From an uncultured Prevotella sp. (lineage in GTDB: Bacteria; Bacteroidota; Bacteroidia; Bacteroidales; Bacteroidaceae): a stretch of DNA of 64,000 nt. The first letter of the stretch is position 1. The number at the start of each line of letters is the position of its first letter. A program made the position numbers and the translations under genes. The stretch lies in the NCBI GenBank assembly GCA_946998205.1, contig CAMPYJ010000002.1, positions 1 to 64,000 of the forward strand, written 5' to 3'. Below are positions 50,701-58,997 of this stretch, piece by piece. The notes beneath the pieces were generated by a model. The model was not told where the DNA came from. It saw only the letters and a program-made list of their open reading frames with translations, and made no database searches.

Positions 50701-53700
50701 TTAATTATTGCCTATCACGATGAGTTTCTTCGCTTTGGAAACCATCGGACTGCCTTCAGAAGAAAGTGACGCGCGGTAGAGATAAACGCCCGTTTGCAAG
50801 CGCGCCCCACCGTCTACCCTCAAGTCCCAGTCAACTGTATAGGTGTTTCCCGCACTCACGCCACGTTCCTGATGCTTCCACAGTTGGCGGCCGCTCATGT
50901 CGAACACGTCGATTTCCACGTCCACCAGTGCGCCCGCCCTGTCGTGATTGACGATGAAGGTAGTCGCGGTGCGTGCGGGATTGTGCGTGCAACCGACGGA
51001 AAACAGAATGGGGCTCATGCCCCTGACCACATGAAATGTCAGTTCTGCGGTTGAAGAATTGTTCAGAACATCCCAAGCTCTGAACTGCAACTTGTGCGGG
51101 CCGGGAGCCAATTCGGGAATGTTGTAATGCGTGGTTCCGGTGGTATAGCTGCCAAAGTCGTACACGAAATTATCGTTGAGTACATACGTTTTTGACATCT
51201 GTCCGTCGATAATCAACTGCAAATCGTGCCCGATTCCGCTTCCGGCACTATTGACACCATTCTCATCGGTTATTTTCGCGACGAAATAAGGCGTGCTATT
51301 CACCTTGTCTCCATTGGTGAACGACGGCGAGTTGAGGTAACAGTAAATGGACGGTCCGATGGAATCGTTGCTCACGTCGGCCATGCCGTCAATCGTGAAG
51401 GCCTCGCTGACGCCGTGCGCCGCCAACCGATGGTCGTCACTCAAGGCATACAGGTTCATCAATCCCGTGCCATCCGTGTTATTGATGTCCCGTGGAATGG
51501 CGAAGGTCAACGCAAACCTTCCGCCCGTGACATTGGCAGAGCCGTTGAACAAGGTCTTGGTACGGTCGTAATAAGTAAACGGACTTTTGGTGTCAGCCGC
51601 ATCGTTCATTCGGCCAACGATTTCTTCCTTGCTATCCCTAACGGTCACGGTAACCGCGCCATTGAAGTCAGCAGCACGCTCCACATGTCCCGTCACCTTA
51701 GCTATCCCCCCTGCCTTGAGAGAAACTTTGACATCCGTTGACACGGGCGAGCCATTGATGGAATCCACCACCACCCTCAGGGTAGGCTGACGAAGCGCCA
51801 CGGCAGGGTCGCCCAACAATGAATATTGCAGTTTGTTGTCGGTCAAGTCGCGTTTGTCATCAATCATCTCATTCTTGGCCAAGCGTTGAGCTTCACCTAT
51901 CGTAATAGGTTTGCCAGTATGGTCCTTACTCAACACATGAAGCAGGAAAGACGTGTTGATCTGAGCGTTGTAATAAGTAGAAACGGTACGGGTTGTGCCA
52001 AAGAAAGCCAACGCGCCGCCCTTTGGATTGAGCACGGCGGCCACGCCAATGGTAGGAGCGACGCCATCGAACGGCATGATGTCACACGAAGCAGTGACCC
52101 ACAACGGAAGGTTTGAATTATTGAACGTCTTGAAATCACTCAGGCTCAACACCTTTTCGTGGGAAATCTGTATTTCTGACCCATGCCCACCGTAATCCAT
52201 GATGAGAGCGCCTGCCGCCTGTTGCTGCTTAATCAGCCGCCTTACCTCAGGATAGGAATTTCCCGTAGATGAAGTTTCGCGCACATAAGCATCCCACATG
52301 ATTTTCTTGACCAGGTAGCCAGGATAGCGTGTGGCGACAGCATCTGCCGTGGCATTGACGTCGTGCATGTGCATGTTGTTGTCACCGTCATCGCCCATGA
52401 ACACCAGGGTGTTTTGCCATGCGCCGCCATTCTTGTTCCGCACATAGCTGATAACCTTGTCAACCATTACTTTGGCCTCGGCCTCTGTCTTGACGGGAAA
52501 ACGCCCCACGGCCACGTCTTGCTTGTCAGAGAAATTCACGTTCAGGCCCTCTCCGTCATCCAAAGCGCAGAAGAAGCCATCGTTTACATAGCTGTGAAAC
52601 GAGCTGAACGAATTTTCACTCTCAAAACAAAGCAGGTAATCGTCAGGATTGAGGTTGCGGCAGTTAACCGTCAGCATCCGGTTATCCCAGACGCAATCGC
52701 CAAACAGCAACAGATATTTAGGCATGTCAGCTTCGGTCTGCGCCCGATCGTACAACATCTTGAGGTATCTGCGGTAGGCATTCGCATCAGGAGTGCCGCT
52801 CGAGAATTCGTTGTAAAGTTCATCAGCCGGCACGATGCGCACCCGCAAGCCGTCGTTTTGTTCGTGGAAGGCCTTCAGACGTTCAGCCTGCGTGCGAAGC
52901 TTTTGACTGGCAGGAATGATGATGACCATGTCGGCGAAGCCATCCCCGTGCAAGTCTTGGTTGGTAATGTTGTACACATATTCAGGGACTGGGAAGGCGG
53001 TTCCCTTGAGACGTGGCGCAGGCAGCGGCTTCTTCCATGTGAAAGAAATATAATCCAAGTGGACCGGGCCGCCGGAGTTCGTGAATATCTTGACCGAATC
53101 AGTGGTACCTGTTCTGTTGACTTCATACACCGCCCCCGCCTCATTTCCACTGTCATGGTCTCTCAAACGGACGTTCAACGTCCCCAATTCGGCATTCTGA
53201 TAAGTCACGGTCGCCTGAGATGCGGTGCCAGCTGACAGATTGACCGACATCTTAGCACCGCCATGACCCACATTAGACGGGATGATAAAAGTCTTGGAAG
53301 AACCCGCAGGGATGGGATTTGGGTCAAACAAGTTGCGCCCGCCGGCATACCACGCATAACCGTCAACTTCGTAAAGGGCATGATAATCATCAGGCGAGGG
53401 ATAGAAAGAAGCCAGAAACGCCGTAGTATCGACGGACACAGGTGCGTCATCTGTCTGCGTCAAAAAGTAATAACCATAGTCTGAATAGGGGTTGCGGGTG
53501 CGGCGAGTAGCTGAGTTGGAAGCCCATGACACTGGGCCGTGCGCATAAAACAACCGCTGCCCATCAACCCAACATGTGGGTACTTCCTTCAAATCATCTG
53601 TTGCCACCAACTCTTCTGCAACCAGTTTCTCATTCTGCAACCTACCGCCATAGCCATAAACCCTCACCTTATTAATATCCGTAAAGCCAGCCCTGCGAAT

Positions 53701-54243
53701 CAAACCATCCGTCAATCGGTACACGCCCGACGCGGGTACGCGTATCTTTGCCCACTTTCCTGACGCCAATACCGAGTGGGACGCATAGCGACTCGCACCG
53801 CCAGCTCTTGTTAGCACTGCGGCATGCCGTGGCAATTGCTTGCGTGGCTGAGCTTGTAATCGCAGCATGAAGCTGACCAAGATTTGATATTTGCCGTCAC
53901 GAAATACCAAAGGACAGAAGTCTACCTCCAACGATCCCTTCTTTCTATCCAAAGTCAACTGCTGACGGACATGTGGCAAGGCGGGCAATGGTGCGTCAGA
54001 CACCTGTCGGTAGCGTGCGACGTCGGCCGACGTCATGTCTATGAATTCGGGATAGAGAATGGAAACAGCATAGGAAGAGTCGGCGTATTGGTTGCCCAGT
54101 GCGAAGGAATGGGAGAAATGAGGCAACCGTGAATCTATCTTCACGTCGGCTGCCGTCAAGTTAAAGAAACGTTCTTGAGCAGGAAGGCTCAAGCACAAAA
54201 GCGACAAAAAAACGATAACAAGAAATTTGACTCCTCTCAACAC
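50701..54243 (-). CDS. porU: type IX secretion sortase PorU
   Basis: A 1180-residue cell-surface sortase of the gingipain (C25) family, which removes the C-terminal signal of T9SS cargo and attaches it to lipopolysaccharide. It has a signal peptide (about 1-22), an N-terminal beta-rich part with RVPASGVYRLTDGL, and the caspase-like catalytic domain with His687 in MDYGGHGSE and Cys720 in TASCDIMPF. A C-terminal Ig-like region follows, with a T9SS-type tail (VFDMSGRQLWKH ... GVYLYRASL). The length agrees with known PorU proteins. It begins 17 bp after the FAH-family gene and is followed by porV. Confidence 0.93.
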   Translation of the reverse strand: MLRGVKFLVIVFLSLLCLSLPAQERFFNLTAADVKIDSRLPHFSHSFALGNQYADSSYAVSILYPEFIDMTSADVARYRQVSDAPLPALPHVRQQLTLDRKKGSLEVDFCPLVFRDGKYQILVSFMLRLQAQPRKQLPRHAAVLTRAGGASRYASHSVLASGKWAKIRVPASGVYRLTDGLIRRAGFTDINKVRVYGYGGRLQNEKLVAEELVATDDLKEVPTCWVDGQRLFYAHGPVSWASNSATRRTRNPYSDYGYYFLTQTDDAPVSVDTTAFLASFYPSPDDYHALYEVDGYAWYAGGRNLFDPNPIPAGSSKTFIIPSNVGHGGAKMSVNLSAGTASQATVTYQNAELGTLNVRLRDHDSGNEAGAVYEVNRTGTTDSVKIFTNSGGPVHLDYISFTWKKPLPAPRLKGTAFPVPEYVYNITNQDLHGDGFADMVIIIPASQKLRTQAERLKAFHEQNDGLRVRIVPADELYNEFSSGTPDANAYRRYLKMLYDRAQTEADMPKYLLLFGDCVWDNRMLTVNCRNLNPDDYLLCFESENSFSSFHSYVNDGFFCALDDGEGLNVNFSDKQDVAVGRFPVKTEAEAKVMVDKVISYVRNKNGGAWQNTLVFMGDDGDNNMHMHDVNATADAVATRYPGYLVKKIMWDAYVRETSSTGNSYPEVRRLIKQQQAAGALIMDYGGHGSEIQISHEKVLSLSDFKTFNNSNLPLWVTASCDIMPFDGVAPTIGVAAVLNPKGGALAFFGTTRTVSTYYNAQINTSFLLHVLSKDHTGKPITIGEAQRLAKNEMIDDKRDLTDNKLQYSLLGDPAVALRQPTLRVVVDSINGSPVSTDVKVSLKAGGIAKVTGHVERAADFNGAVTVTVRDSKEEIVGRMNDAADTKSPFTYYDRTKTLFNGSANVTGGRFALTFAIPRDINNTDGTGLMNLYALSDDHRLAAHGVSEAFTIDGMADVSNDSIGPSIYCYLNSPSFTNGDKVNSTPYFVAKITDENGVNSAGSGIGHDLQLIIDGQMSKTYVLNDNFVYDFGSYTTGTTHYNIPELAPGPHKLQFRAWDVLNNSSTAELTFHVVRGMSPILFSVGCTHNPARTATTFIVNHDRAGALVDVEIDVFDMSGRQLWKHQERGVSAGNTYTVDWDLRVDGGARLQTGVYLYRASLSSEGSPMVSKAKKLIVIGNN

Positions 54244-54260
54244 GCCTTCTAATTCAGTTT

Positions 54261-54878
54261 TTACTTACAATTCATATCAAGCACCTTCCGGTCTTCCAAA
54301 TATCCCTCCAAGCGGTCGTTTACCCTCACCGCTCCCGTTCCCGCAGGCGTTCCGGTGTACAAGACGTCGCCTGTCTTCAAGGTGAAATACCGGCTGACAT
54401 AAGCTATCAGCTCATCAATCTTATACAACATGTCGCCCGTGAATCCTTCTTGCACCGTCTTTCCATTGACATCAAGATGGAAACCAAGCGTCTGAACGTC
54501 GCGGAAAGTATCCACGTTCACCCACTCACCCAAAGCCGCCGCACCATCAAATCCTTTGGACAGCTCCCAAGGCTTCCCTGCAGAGCGTAGCTTTTGCTGC
54601 AGCTCACGAGCGGTGAAGTCAATCCCCAGGGTAACAGCGTCGTAATAACGATGGGCAAATCGCTCAGAGACAGTCTTGCCTAACCGACAGATCCGCACCA
54701 CCACTTCGGCCTCGTATTCTATCCTTCCCAGGTCATCGGGAATGAAGAACGGCTTATGGTCTTTGAGCAAAGCCGAGTCAGGCTTCATGAAAATCACGGG
54801 ATTCTCTGGTATTGATAACGTTCCCAGCAGCTCTTTATTGTGCTGCGCGTAATTCATTCCAACGGCAAATATTTTCAT
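54261..54878 (-). CDS. fumarylacetoacetate hydrolase (FAH) family protein
   Basis: ATG 54878 gives 205 residues (MKIFAVGMNYAQHNKELLG), the usual start of short FAH proteins; the frame extends to 54923 without homology. Family features are PVIFMKPDSALLKD, the metal-binding Glu residues in GRIEYEAEVVVRI, GIDFTARELQ, KGFDGAAALGEW and VLYTGTPAGTGAV. These enzymes hydrolyse or decarboxylate acylpyruvates or related oxo-acids with Mg2+. The short form is like YcgM. It heads the porU-porV transcript, with only 17 bp before porU. No functional link to secretion is known to me. Confidence 0.87.
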   Translation of the reverse strand: MKIFAVGMNYAQHNKELLGTLSIPENPVIFMKPDSALLKDHKPFFIPDDLGRIEYEAEVVVRICRLGKTVSERFAHRYYDAVTLGIDFTARELQQKLRSAGKPWELSKGFDGAAALGEWVNVDTFRDVQTLGFHLDVNGKTVQEGFTGDMLYKIDELIAYVSRYFTLKTGDVLYTGTPAGTGAVRVNDRLEGYLEDRKVLDMNCK

Positions 54879-54974
54879 CTCTTTGATGTTTCTATTAATT
54901 CTCCAATGTCCCCAGCTGCACATGGGTATGCTGCAAAGGTACTACAAATTAAGACAAGTAGCGAAAATAAACGG

Positions 54975-55008
54975 AAAAAGCCCGATTGAGAAATTCCCAA
55001 CCAGACTT
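54975..55008 (-). terminator. terminator of rplM-rpsI-rpsB-tsf
   Basis: On the minus strand AAGTCTGGTTGGGAA and TTCTCAATCGGGCTT form a 15-bp stem with several G-U pairs, followed by TTT. It lies 39 bp past the tsf stop. Confidence 0.7.
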
Positions 55009-55046
55009 TTCCATGTCACTACCCTTCCTTCTTTGGAAGTTGATTC

Positions 55047-56039
55047 TTAATCCGCACGCAAGCTGAAGCGTTTGAAGTCAACGACAGACAAGTCCTTGTC
55101 AGCCTGCTTCAGATATTCAGCAACAGTGATTTTGCTGTCCTGGATATATTCTTGGTTCAACAAGCAGTTTTCCTTGAAGAACTTGTTCATGCGGCCTTTG
55201 GCTATGTTTTGAATCATGTTCTCCTGCAGATGTTCCTTCTTGTCAGCTGCCGTTTCAGCCTTAATCTTACGAATCTCATCTGCCTGTTCGGCGGTAATCT
55301 CACCCTTGCGGATGCCTTCCTCCAGGTGTTCCTCATTCTCGGCGATGTACAAGTTGAAGCCAGCTTTCTTCAACGCTGCCGATACGGCCTTCTCTATCTG
55401 CTCCTCTTTAGTCTTCTCAACCGCCACCTTGTACTCGGCGTCTTTCACCTCTTGGGAAACACCTTCTTCATTCAGTGCCACGGGGTTCATCGCAGCAACC
55501 TGCATGGCGATGTTGTGAGCCTGCTCTGGTGCGGGCTTGTTGGTCTGTACCATCGTGCACAAGATGTTCTTGTTCATGTGGTTGTACACCTCTATGTTTT
55601 CACCTTCAAGGAAACGATAGCCATCCAGCTCCATCTTCTCGCCTGTGATGCCCGAACGGAGTTTAACGGTTGTGGCTACATCTTTCCCGTCAGCGAGCTT
55701 CAAGGTCAGGATTTCATCAATGTTCCTGGCCTTGGCAGCAACGGCAGCGTCGAGGATGTTTCGCGTACACTCGATGAATTCCTTTCCGTTAGCCACAAAG
55801 TCGGTCTCGCACTTCAAGGCAATCATCGCAGCGAAACCATTGTCCACCTTCACGAGCACACAGCCGTTTGACGTCTCGCGGTCAGAGCGCTTGGCGGCGA
55901 TGGCCAGTCCGCGTTCGCGTACCAGCTCAACGGCCTTGTCCATGTCACCAGCAGCTTCGGTCAACGCCTTCTTGCAATCAGACAATCCAGCACCGGTCAT
56001 TTTGCGAAGCTTTTGTATATCAGCAATTGTAACAGCCAT
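55047..56039 (-). CDS. tsf: translation elongation factor Ts
   Basis: Exchanges GDP for GTP on EF-Tu. The 330-residue protein has the N-terminal UBA-like domain (IQKLRKMTGAGLSDCKKAL), core domains with ETDFVANGKEF and the internal Cys-containing motif, and a long C-terminal part with EEQIEKAVSAALKKAGF (dimerisation coiled coil) ending FSLRAD. It is longer than the E. coli protein (283) in keeping with Bacteroidota. It is the last gene of the ribosomal-protein cluster, 129 bp after rpsB, and is followed by a terminator. Confidence 0.95.
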   Translation of the reverse strand: MAVTIADIQKLRKMTGAGLSDCKKALTEAAGDMDKAVELVRERGLAIAAKRSDRETSNGCVLVKVDNGFAAMIALKCETDFVANGKEFIECTRNILDAAVAAKARNIDEILTLKLADGKDVATTVKLRSGITGEKMELDGYRFLEGENIEVYNHMNKNILCTMVQTNKPAPEQAHNIAMQVAAMNPVALNEEGVSQEVKDAEYKVAVEKTKEEQIEKAVSAALKKAGFNLYIAENEEHLEEGIRKGEITAEQADEIRKIKAETAADKKEHLQENMIQNIAKGRMNKFFKENCLLNQEYIQDSKITVAEYLKQADKDLSVVDFKRFSLRAD

Positions 56040-56168
56040 AATATAAAAATCTTATTTATTGGGTTAATATTATTCTTTCATAAAAAAAGGACAGAGAAGA
56101 ATGAAGGAAACCGTCAGATACGTAAAAGAACATACCCTACCCCCTTCGCTCTTCTCTATTCAATACAA

Positions 56169-57056
56169 TTATTCCGCAGCCGGAGCTTCTTCAGCTTCAG
56201 CTTCCTTCTTTTCTTCCTTTGCAGGTTCAGCCTTTACGGCCACTTCCTCTGTCTCTTCTGTCTTTCCAGCCTCATCTGCCTGCTTGCGAGCCTTGCGGGT
56301 ACGCTTCGACTTAGCTTCCGCAGCCTCCTCCTGCTGCTCGGCGGCTGCCTTTTCGTCAGCCTTCTCAGCCTTGCGCTCCTCCAAACCTTCAGCGATGGCT
56401 TGGCAGCAAGCTGTCAAGATTACATCAACGGAATCCTTCGCGTCATCATTTGCCGGAATCACGAAGTCGATGTTCTTGGGGTCCGAGTTGGTGTCAACGA
56501 TGGCGAACACGGGGATGCCCAAGCGATTGGCTTCCTTCACGGCGATGTGTTCTTTGCAAACGTCCACTACGAACAGTGCGGAAGGCAAGCGTGTAAGGTC
56601 GGCAATGGATCCAAGGTTCTTCTCCAACTTGGCGCGTTGGCGTGTAATCTGAAGCAGCTCTCGCTTAGAGAGGTTTGCGAACGTTCCATCAGCCATCAGC
56701 TTGTCGATGTTTGTCATTTTCTTCACAGCCTTACGGATGGTCGGGAAGTTGGTCAGCGTACCGCCAGCCCAACGTTCGTTCACGTATGGCATGTTTACAG
56801 ATGCAGCCTTCTCGGCCACGATGTCCTTAGCTTGTTTTTTAGTAGCGACAAACAAAATCTTCCTTCCTGACTTAGCAATCTGTTTCAAAGCCTCGGCCGC
56901 CTCGTCTATCTTGGCAACCGTCTTGTTCAGGTCGATGATGTGAATGCCATTGCGCTCCATGAAGATATAAGGAGCCATGGCTGGATTCCATTTGCGGCGG
57001 AGGTGCCCGAAGTGGCTGCCCGCCTGCAATAATTGGTCAAAATTCGTTCTTGACAT
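56169..57056 (-). CDS. rpsB: 30S ribosomal protein S2
   Basis: The 295-residue protein starts MSRTNFDQLLQAGSHFGHLR, with the family blocks KWNPAMAPYIFMERNGIHII, VATKKQAKDIV, YVNERWAGGTLTNFPTI and GIPVFAIVDTNSDP. It carries a C-terminal extension of about 65 residues rich in Glu, Ala and Lys (EAEAEEAPAAE at the end), beyond the usual length of about 240; such low-complexity tails occur in Prevotella S2. It lies between rpsI and tsf in the canonical order, but the spacer to rpsI is long (291 bp) and full of AACT/AGTT repeats. Confidence 0.95.
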   Translation of the reverse strand: MSRTNFDQLLQAGSHFGHLRRKWNPAMAPYIFMERNGIHIIDLNKTVAKIDEAAEALKQIAKSGRKILFVATKKQAKDIVAEKAASVNMPYVNERWAGGTLTNFPTIRKAVKKMTNIDKLMADGTFANLSKRELLQITRQRAKLEKNLGSIADLTRLPSALFVVDVCKEHIAVKEANRLGIPVFAIVDTNSDPKNIDFVIPANDDAKDSVDVILTACCQAIAEGLEERKAEKADEKAAAEQQEEAAEAKSKRTRKARKQADEAGKTEETEEVAVKAEPAKEEKKEAEAEEAPAAE

Positions 57057-57160
57057 TTTTCTTTTTATTAAATTGTTTACATTCTTTTCAGTTGATTAGA
57101 ACCAATCTTCGAGTAGTTCGCCACGCATGGGAAATCTCGAGGATTTAGATACTAAACATG

Positions 57161-57199
57161 AGTTTTTGAGTTTCTTAGTTTTAAGTTCTTGAGTTTTTT
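57161..57199. repeat. 8-bp phased AGTT array in the rpsI-rpsB spacer
   Basis: AGTT begins at 57161, 57169, 57177, 57184 and 57192 on the plus strand (steps 8, 8, 7, 8). In the direction of the ribosomal operon it reads as AACT, about 105 bp upstream of the rpsB start. Confidence 0.75.
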
Positions 57200-57297
57200 A
57201 TTAGTCCTGTGGTCTGGTGTTTAGCTCATAAACATATAAGATATGTGTCAAATACGATAAACGCAATGATGAGGCTAAAACCAGTCAACAACCAAGT

Positions 57298-57345
57298 AAC
57301 TATGCAACTAAAAGACTAAAGCAACTAAAAAACTTACAAACTCAT
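57298..57345. repeat. 8-bp phased AACT array after rpsI
   Basis: AACT (once GACT) begins at 57298, 57306, 57314, 57323, 57331 and 57339 on the plus strand. It is inverted relative to 57161-57199, so in rpsI-rpsB mRNA the two could pair. It ends 3 bp before the rpsI stop position. Confidence 0.7.
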
Positions 57346-57347
57346 TT

Positions 57348-57734
57348 TTAACGCTTACTGAACTGGAAGCGGCGGCGAGCCTTTGGCCGTCCTGGCTTCT
57401 TACGTTCAACAGCACGACTGTCACGTGTCAAGAATCCATTGTCCTTCAACACCTTCTTGTCTTCAGCACTCACCTTGACGAGCGCGCGGGCAATGGCGAG
57501 GCGAAGTGCCTGGCTCTGGCCCGTGAATCCACCGCCATCAAGATTGGCCTTGATGTCATATTTGCCCTCAACCTCAAGCGTCTCCAATGGCTGTTTAACC
57601 ACATAACGCAAGATTGCTGATGGGAAATAGGTCTCTATATCTTTTTTGTTAATCGTTATCTTGCCGGTACCTTCAGTAAGGTATACGCGGGCGATGGCGC
57701 TCTTGCGGCGGCCTATTGCGTTGATTACTTCCAT
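57348..57734 (-). CDS. rpsI: 30S ribosomal protein S9
   Basis: The 128-residue protein starts MEVINAIGRRKSAIARVYLT and shows GTGKITINKKD, GGGFTGQSQALRLAIARAL and the basic C-terminal tail ending RRRFQFSKR that reaches the P-site tRNA. Complete and typical in length. It lies 9 bp after rplM, the usual L13-S9 pair. Confidence 0.97.
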   Translation of the reverse strand: MEVINAIGRRKSAIARVYLTEGTGKITINKKDIETYFPSAILRYVVKQPLETLEVEGKYDIKANLDGGGFTGQSQALRLAIARALVKVSAEDKKVLKDNGFLTRDSRAVERKKPGRPKARRRFQFSKR

Positions 57735-57743
57735 CTTTCCTTA

Positions 57744-58205
57744 TTATTTATACTGGTTAATATCGATAGCCTTCGGCTTCTGGGCAGCCTTGTCGTGCTC
57801 AGCACCTTCGAATACATACAGGTTGCCCAGCAAAGAGCGTCCCAACGGACCCTTTGGCAGCATACCCTTCACGGCGTGACGGACAATCTTGTCAACGCCG
57901 TTCTTGCGAGTACGAAGCTCGGCAGGCGAGTTGAAGCGCTGTCCACCAGGATAACCGGTATAACGTGTATAAACCTTGTCTGTTTCTTTCTTGCCCGAGA
58001 ACCTGATTTTCTCGGCATTGACGATGATGACGTTGTCACCACAATCCACATGAGGAGTGAATGTTGGCTTGTATTTGCCACGCAGCAGCTTTGCGACCTT
58101 TGAGCAAAGGCGACCGACAATCTGGTCGGTTGCGTCTACCACGACCCACTCTTTTTGAGCTGTTTCCCTGTTGACGGAAATAGTCTTGTAACTTAATGTG
58201 TCCAT
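57744..58205 (-). CDS. rplM: 50S ribosomal protein L13
   Basis: The 153-residue protein shows WVVDATDQIVGRLCSKVAKL, LRGKYKPTFTPHVDCGDNVI, YTRYTGYPGG and VKGMLPKGPLGRSLLGNLYV in order. It is the first gene of rplM-rpsI-rpsB-tsf. A consensus promoter lies about 145 bp upstream, leaving an untranslated leader long enough for autogenous control. Confidence 0.97.
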   Translation of the reverse strand: MDTLSYKTISVNRETAQKEWVVVDATDQIVGRLCSKVAKLLRGKYKPTFTPHVDCGDNVIIVNAEKIRFSGKKETDKVYTRYTGYPGGQRFNSPAELRTRKNGVDKIVRHAVKGMLPKGPLGRSLLGNLYVFEGAEHDKAAQKPKAIDINQYK

Positions 58206-58343
58206 TAAAAATTTAAATTTTACTACTAAAAAACGTTTTTATTTCTCTCATGTACGAACGATTCACTAACCGTGACGCTCGGCCAAAAGCACCACTATTA
58301 ACACACCCGCACAGGGGACTCTAAGTTCATCCCCGAAATAATC
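58206..58343 (-). promoter_or_regulatory. 5' leader of rplM, candidate r-protein leader
   Basis: From the predicted start near 58343 to the ATG at 58205 there are about 138 untranslated nt, including GGCCGAGCGTCACGGTTAGT and an A/T-rich end before the ATG. Ribosomal-protein leaders are common feedback sites; whether this one matches a described L13 leader was not tested. Confidence 0.4.
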
Positions 58344-58349
58344 GGTCTG

Positions 58350-58380
58350 CAAAAGTACACATTATATTCCAATGCGCAAA
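58350..58380 (-). promoter_or_regulatory. full promoter of the rplM operon
   Basis: On the minus strand TTTG (58380-58377), 19-bp spacer, TACTTTTG (58357-58350). Both elements match the Bacteroidota primary-sigma consensus. Confidence 0.75.
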
Positions 58381-58597
58381 GAATGCACATGCAACCAGCC
58401 TTGTAATTACAATTATTTAACAGTATTATATATTATTAAGTGCCTGTTCAGTGCCAGCAAAAACCGCTCCACCCCCATCTTTCATTTCCCGCAACACACC
58501 AAGAACAGGAATTCAACAGACGCATTTTGTGATTATGCACTTGCCGGTTCTCCATGTACCTCGAAAACCTTGGAAAAAACGGCCTGCTTTCGTGCTT

Positions 58598-58685
58598 TTC
58601 AACTGCATTGACTTTGAATGCCAATGTCATGTGAATTGGACGCCAATGTCAATGACTTTGGAGGCCAATGTCATAGACATTGGTT
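58598..58685. repeat. 22-bp tandem repeat with GCCAATGTCA
   Basis: GCCAATGTCA starts at 58620, 58642 and 58664 (exact 22-bp period), each unit ending in TTGG or TTTGG. A decayed unit precedes it. It lies in the spacer between the ribosomal operon and RNase R. The rest of 58381-58718 holds no credible gene. Confidence 0.75.
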
Positions 58686-58718
58686 TTCAAGGGGCATGCG
58701 CGGGTTGAAATAAAGTTG

Positions 58719-58913
58719 AGGGTGGTCCCTATAAGTTACCACAGTAAAGTTTTTCATGTCAGTATTTTTACGTTTTGTCATCTCGTGGACTCTTTTTTGG
58801 TTCAATTTGCTTGTTCGTTCAGTCGTACAGCTCGCTACGCTTCTTCACTCACAAACAAATTGACCTCAAAAATAGTCTCACAATCTGTCAAAGCTAATTT
58901 ACAGAACCATTCT
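58719..58913. mobile_element. MITE-like element, copy 2 (195 bp)
   Basis: Starts AGGGTGGTCCCTATAAG and ends TAATTTACAGAACCATTCT. The interior (ACGTTTTGTCATCTCGTGGA, then AATTTGCTTGTTCGTTCAGT ... ACAAACAAATTG) matches the reverse complement of 22736-22996 apart from a 68-bp gap and worn ends. It is 84 bp upstream of the RNase R start. Confidence 0.8.
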
Positions 58914-58997
58914 TAATGTAAAATAATCGTAACAGACGGGCATTGTATCAATTGTTTTTTGTTAATTTGCAACAACTATCATAAAATACGGTACGAG

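Noticed and set aside
58372..58708. Short frames in both directions between rplM and rnr
   Set aside because: They cross the rplM promoter and the 22-bp tandem repeat; no protein-like features.
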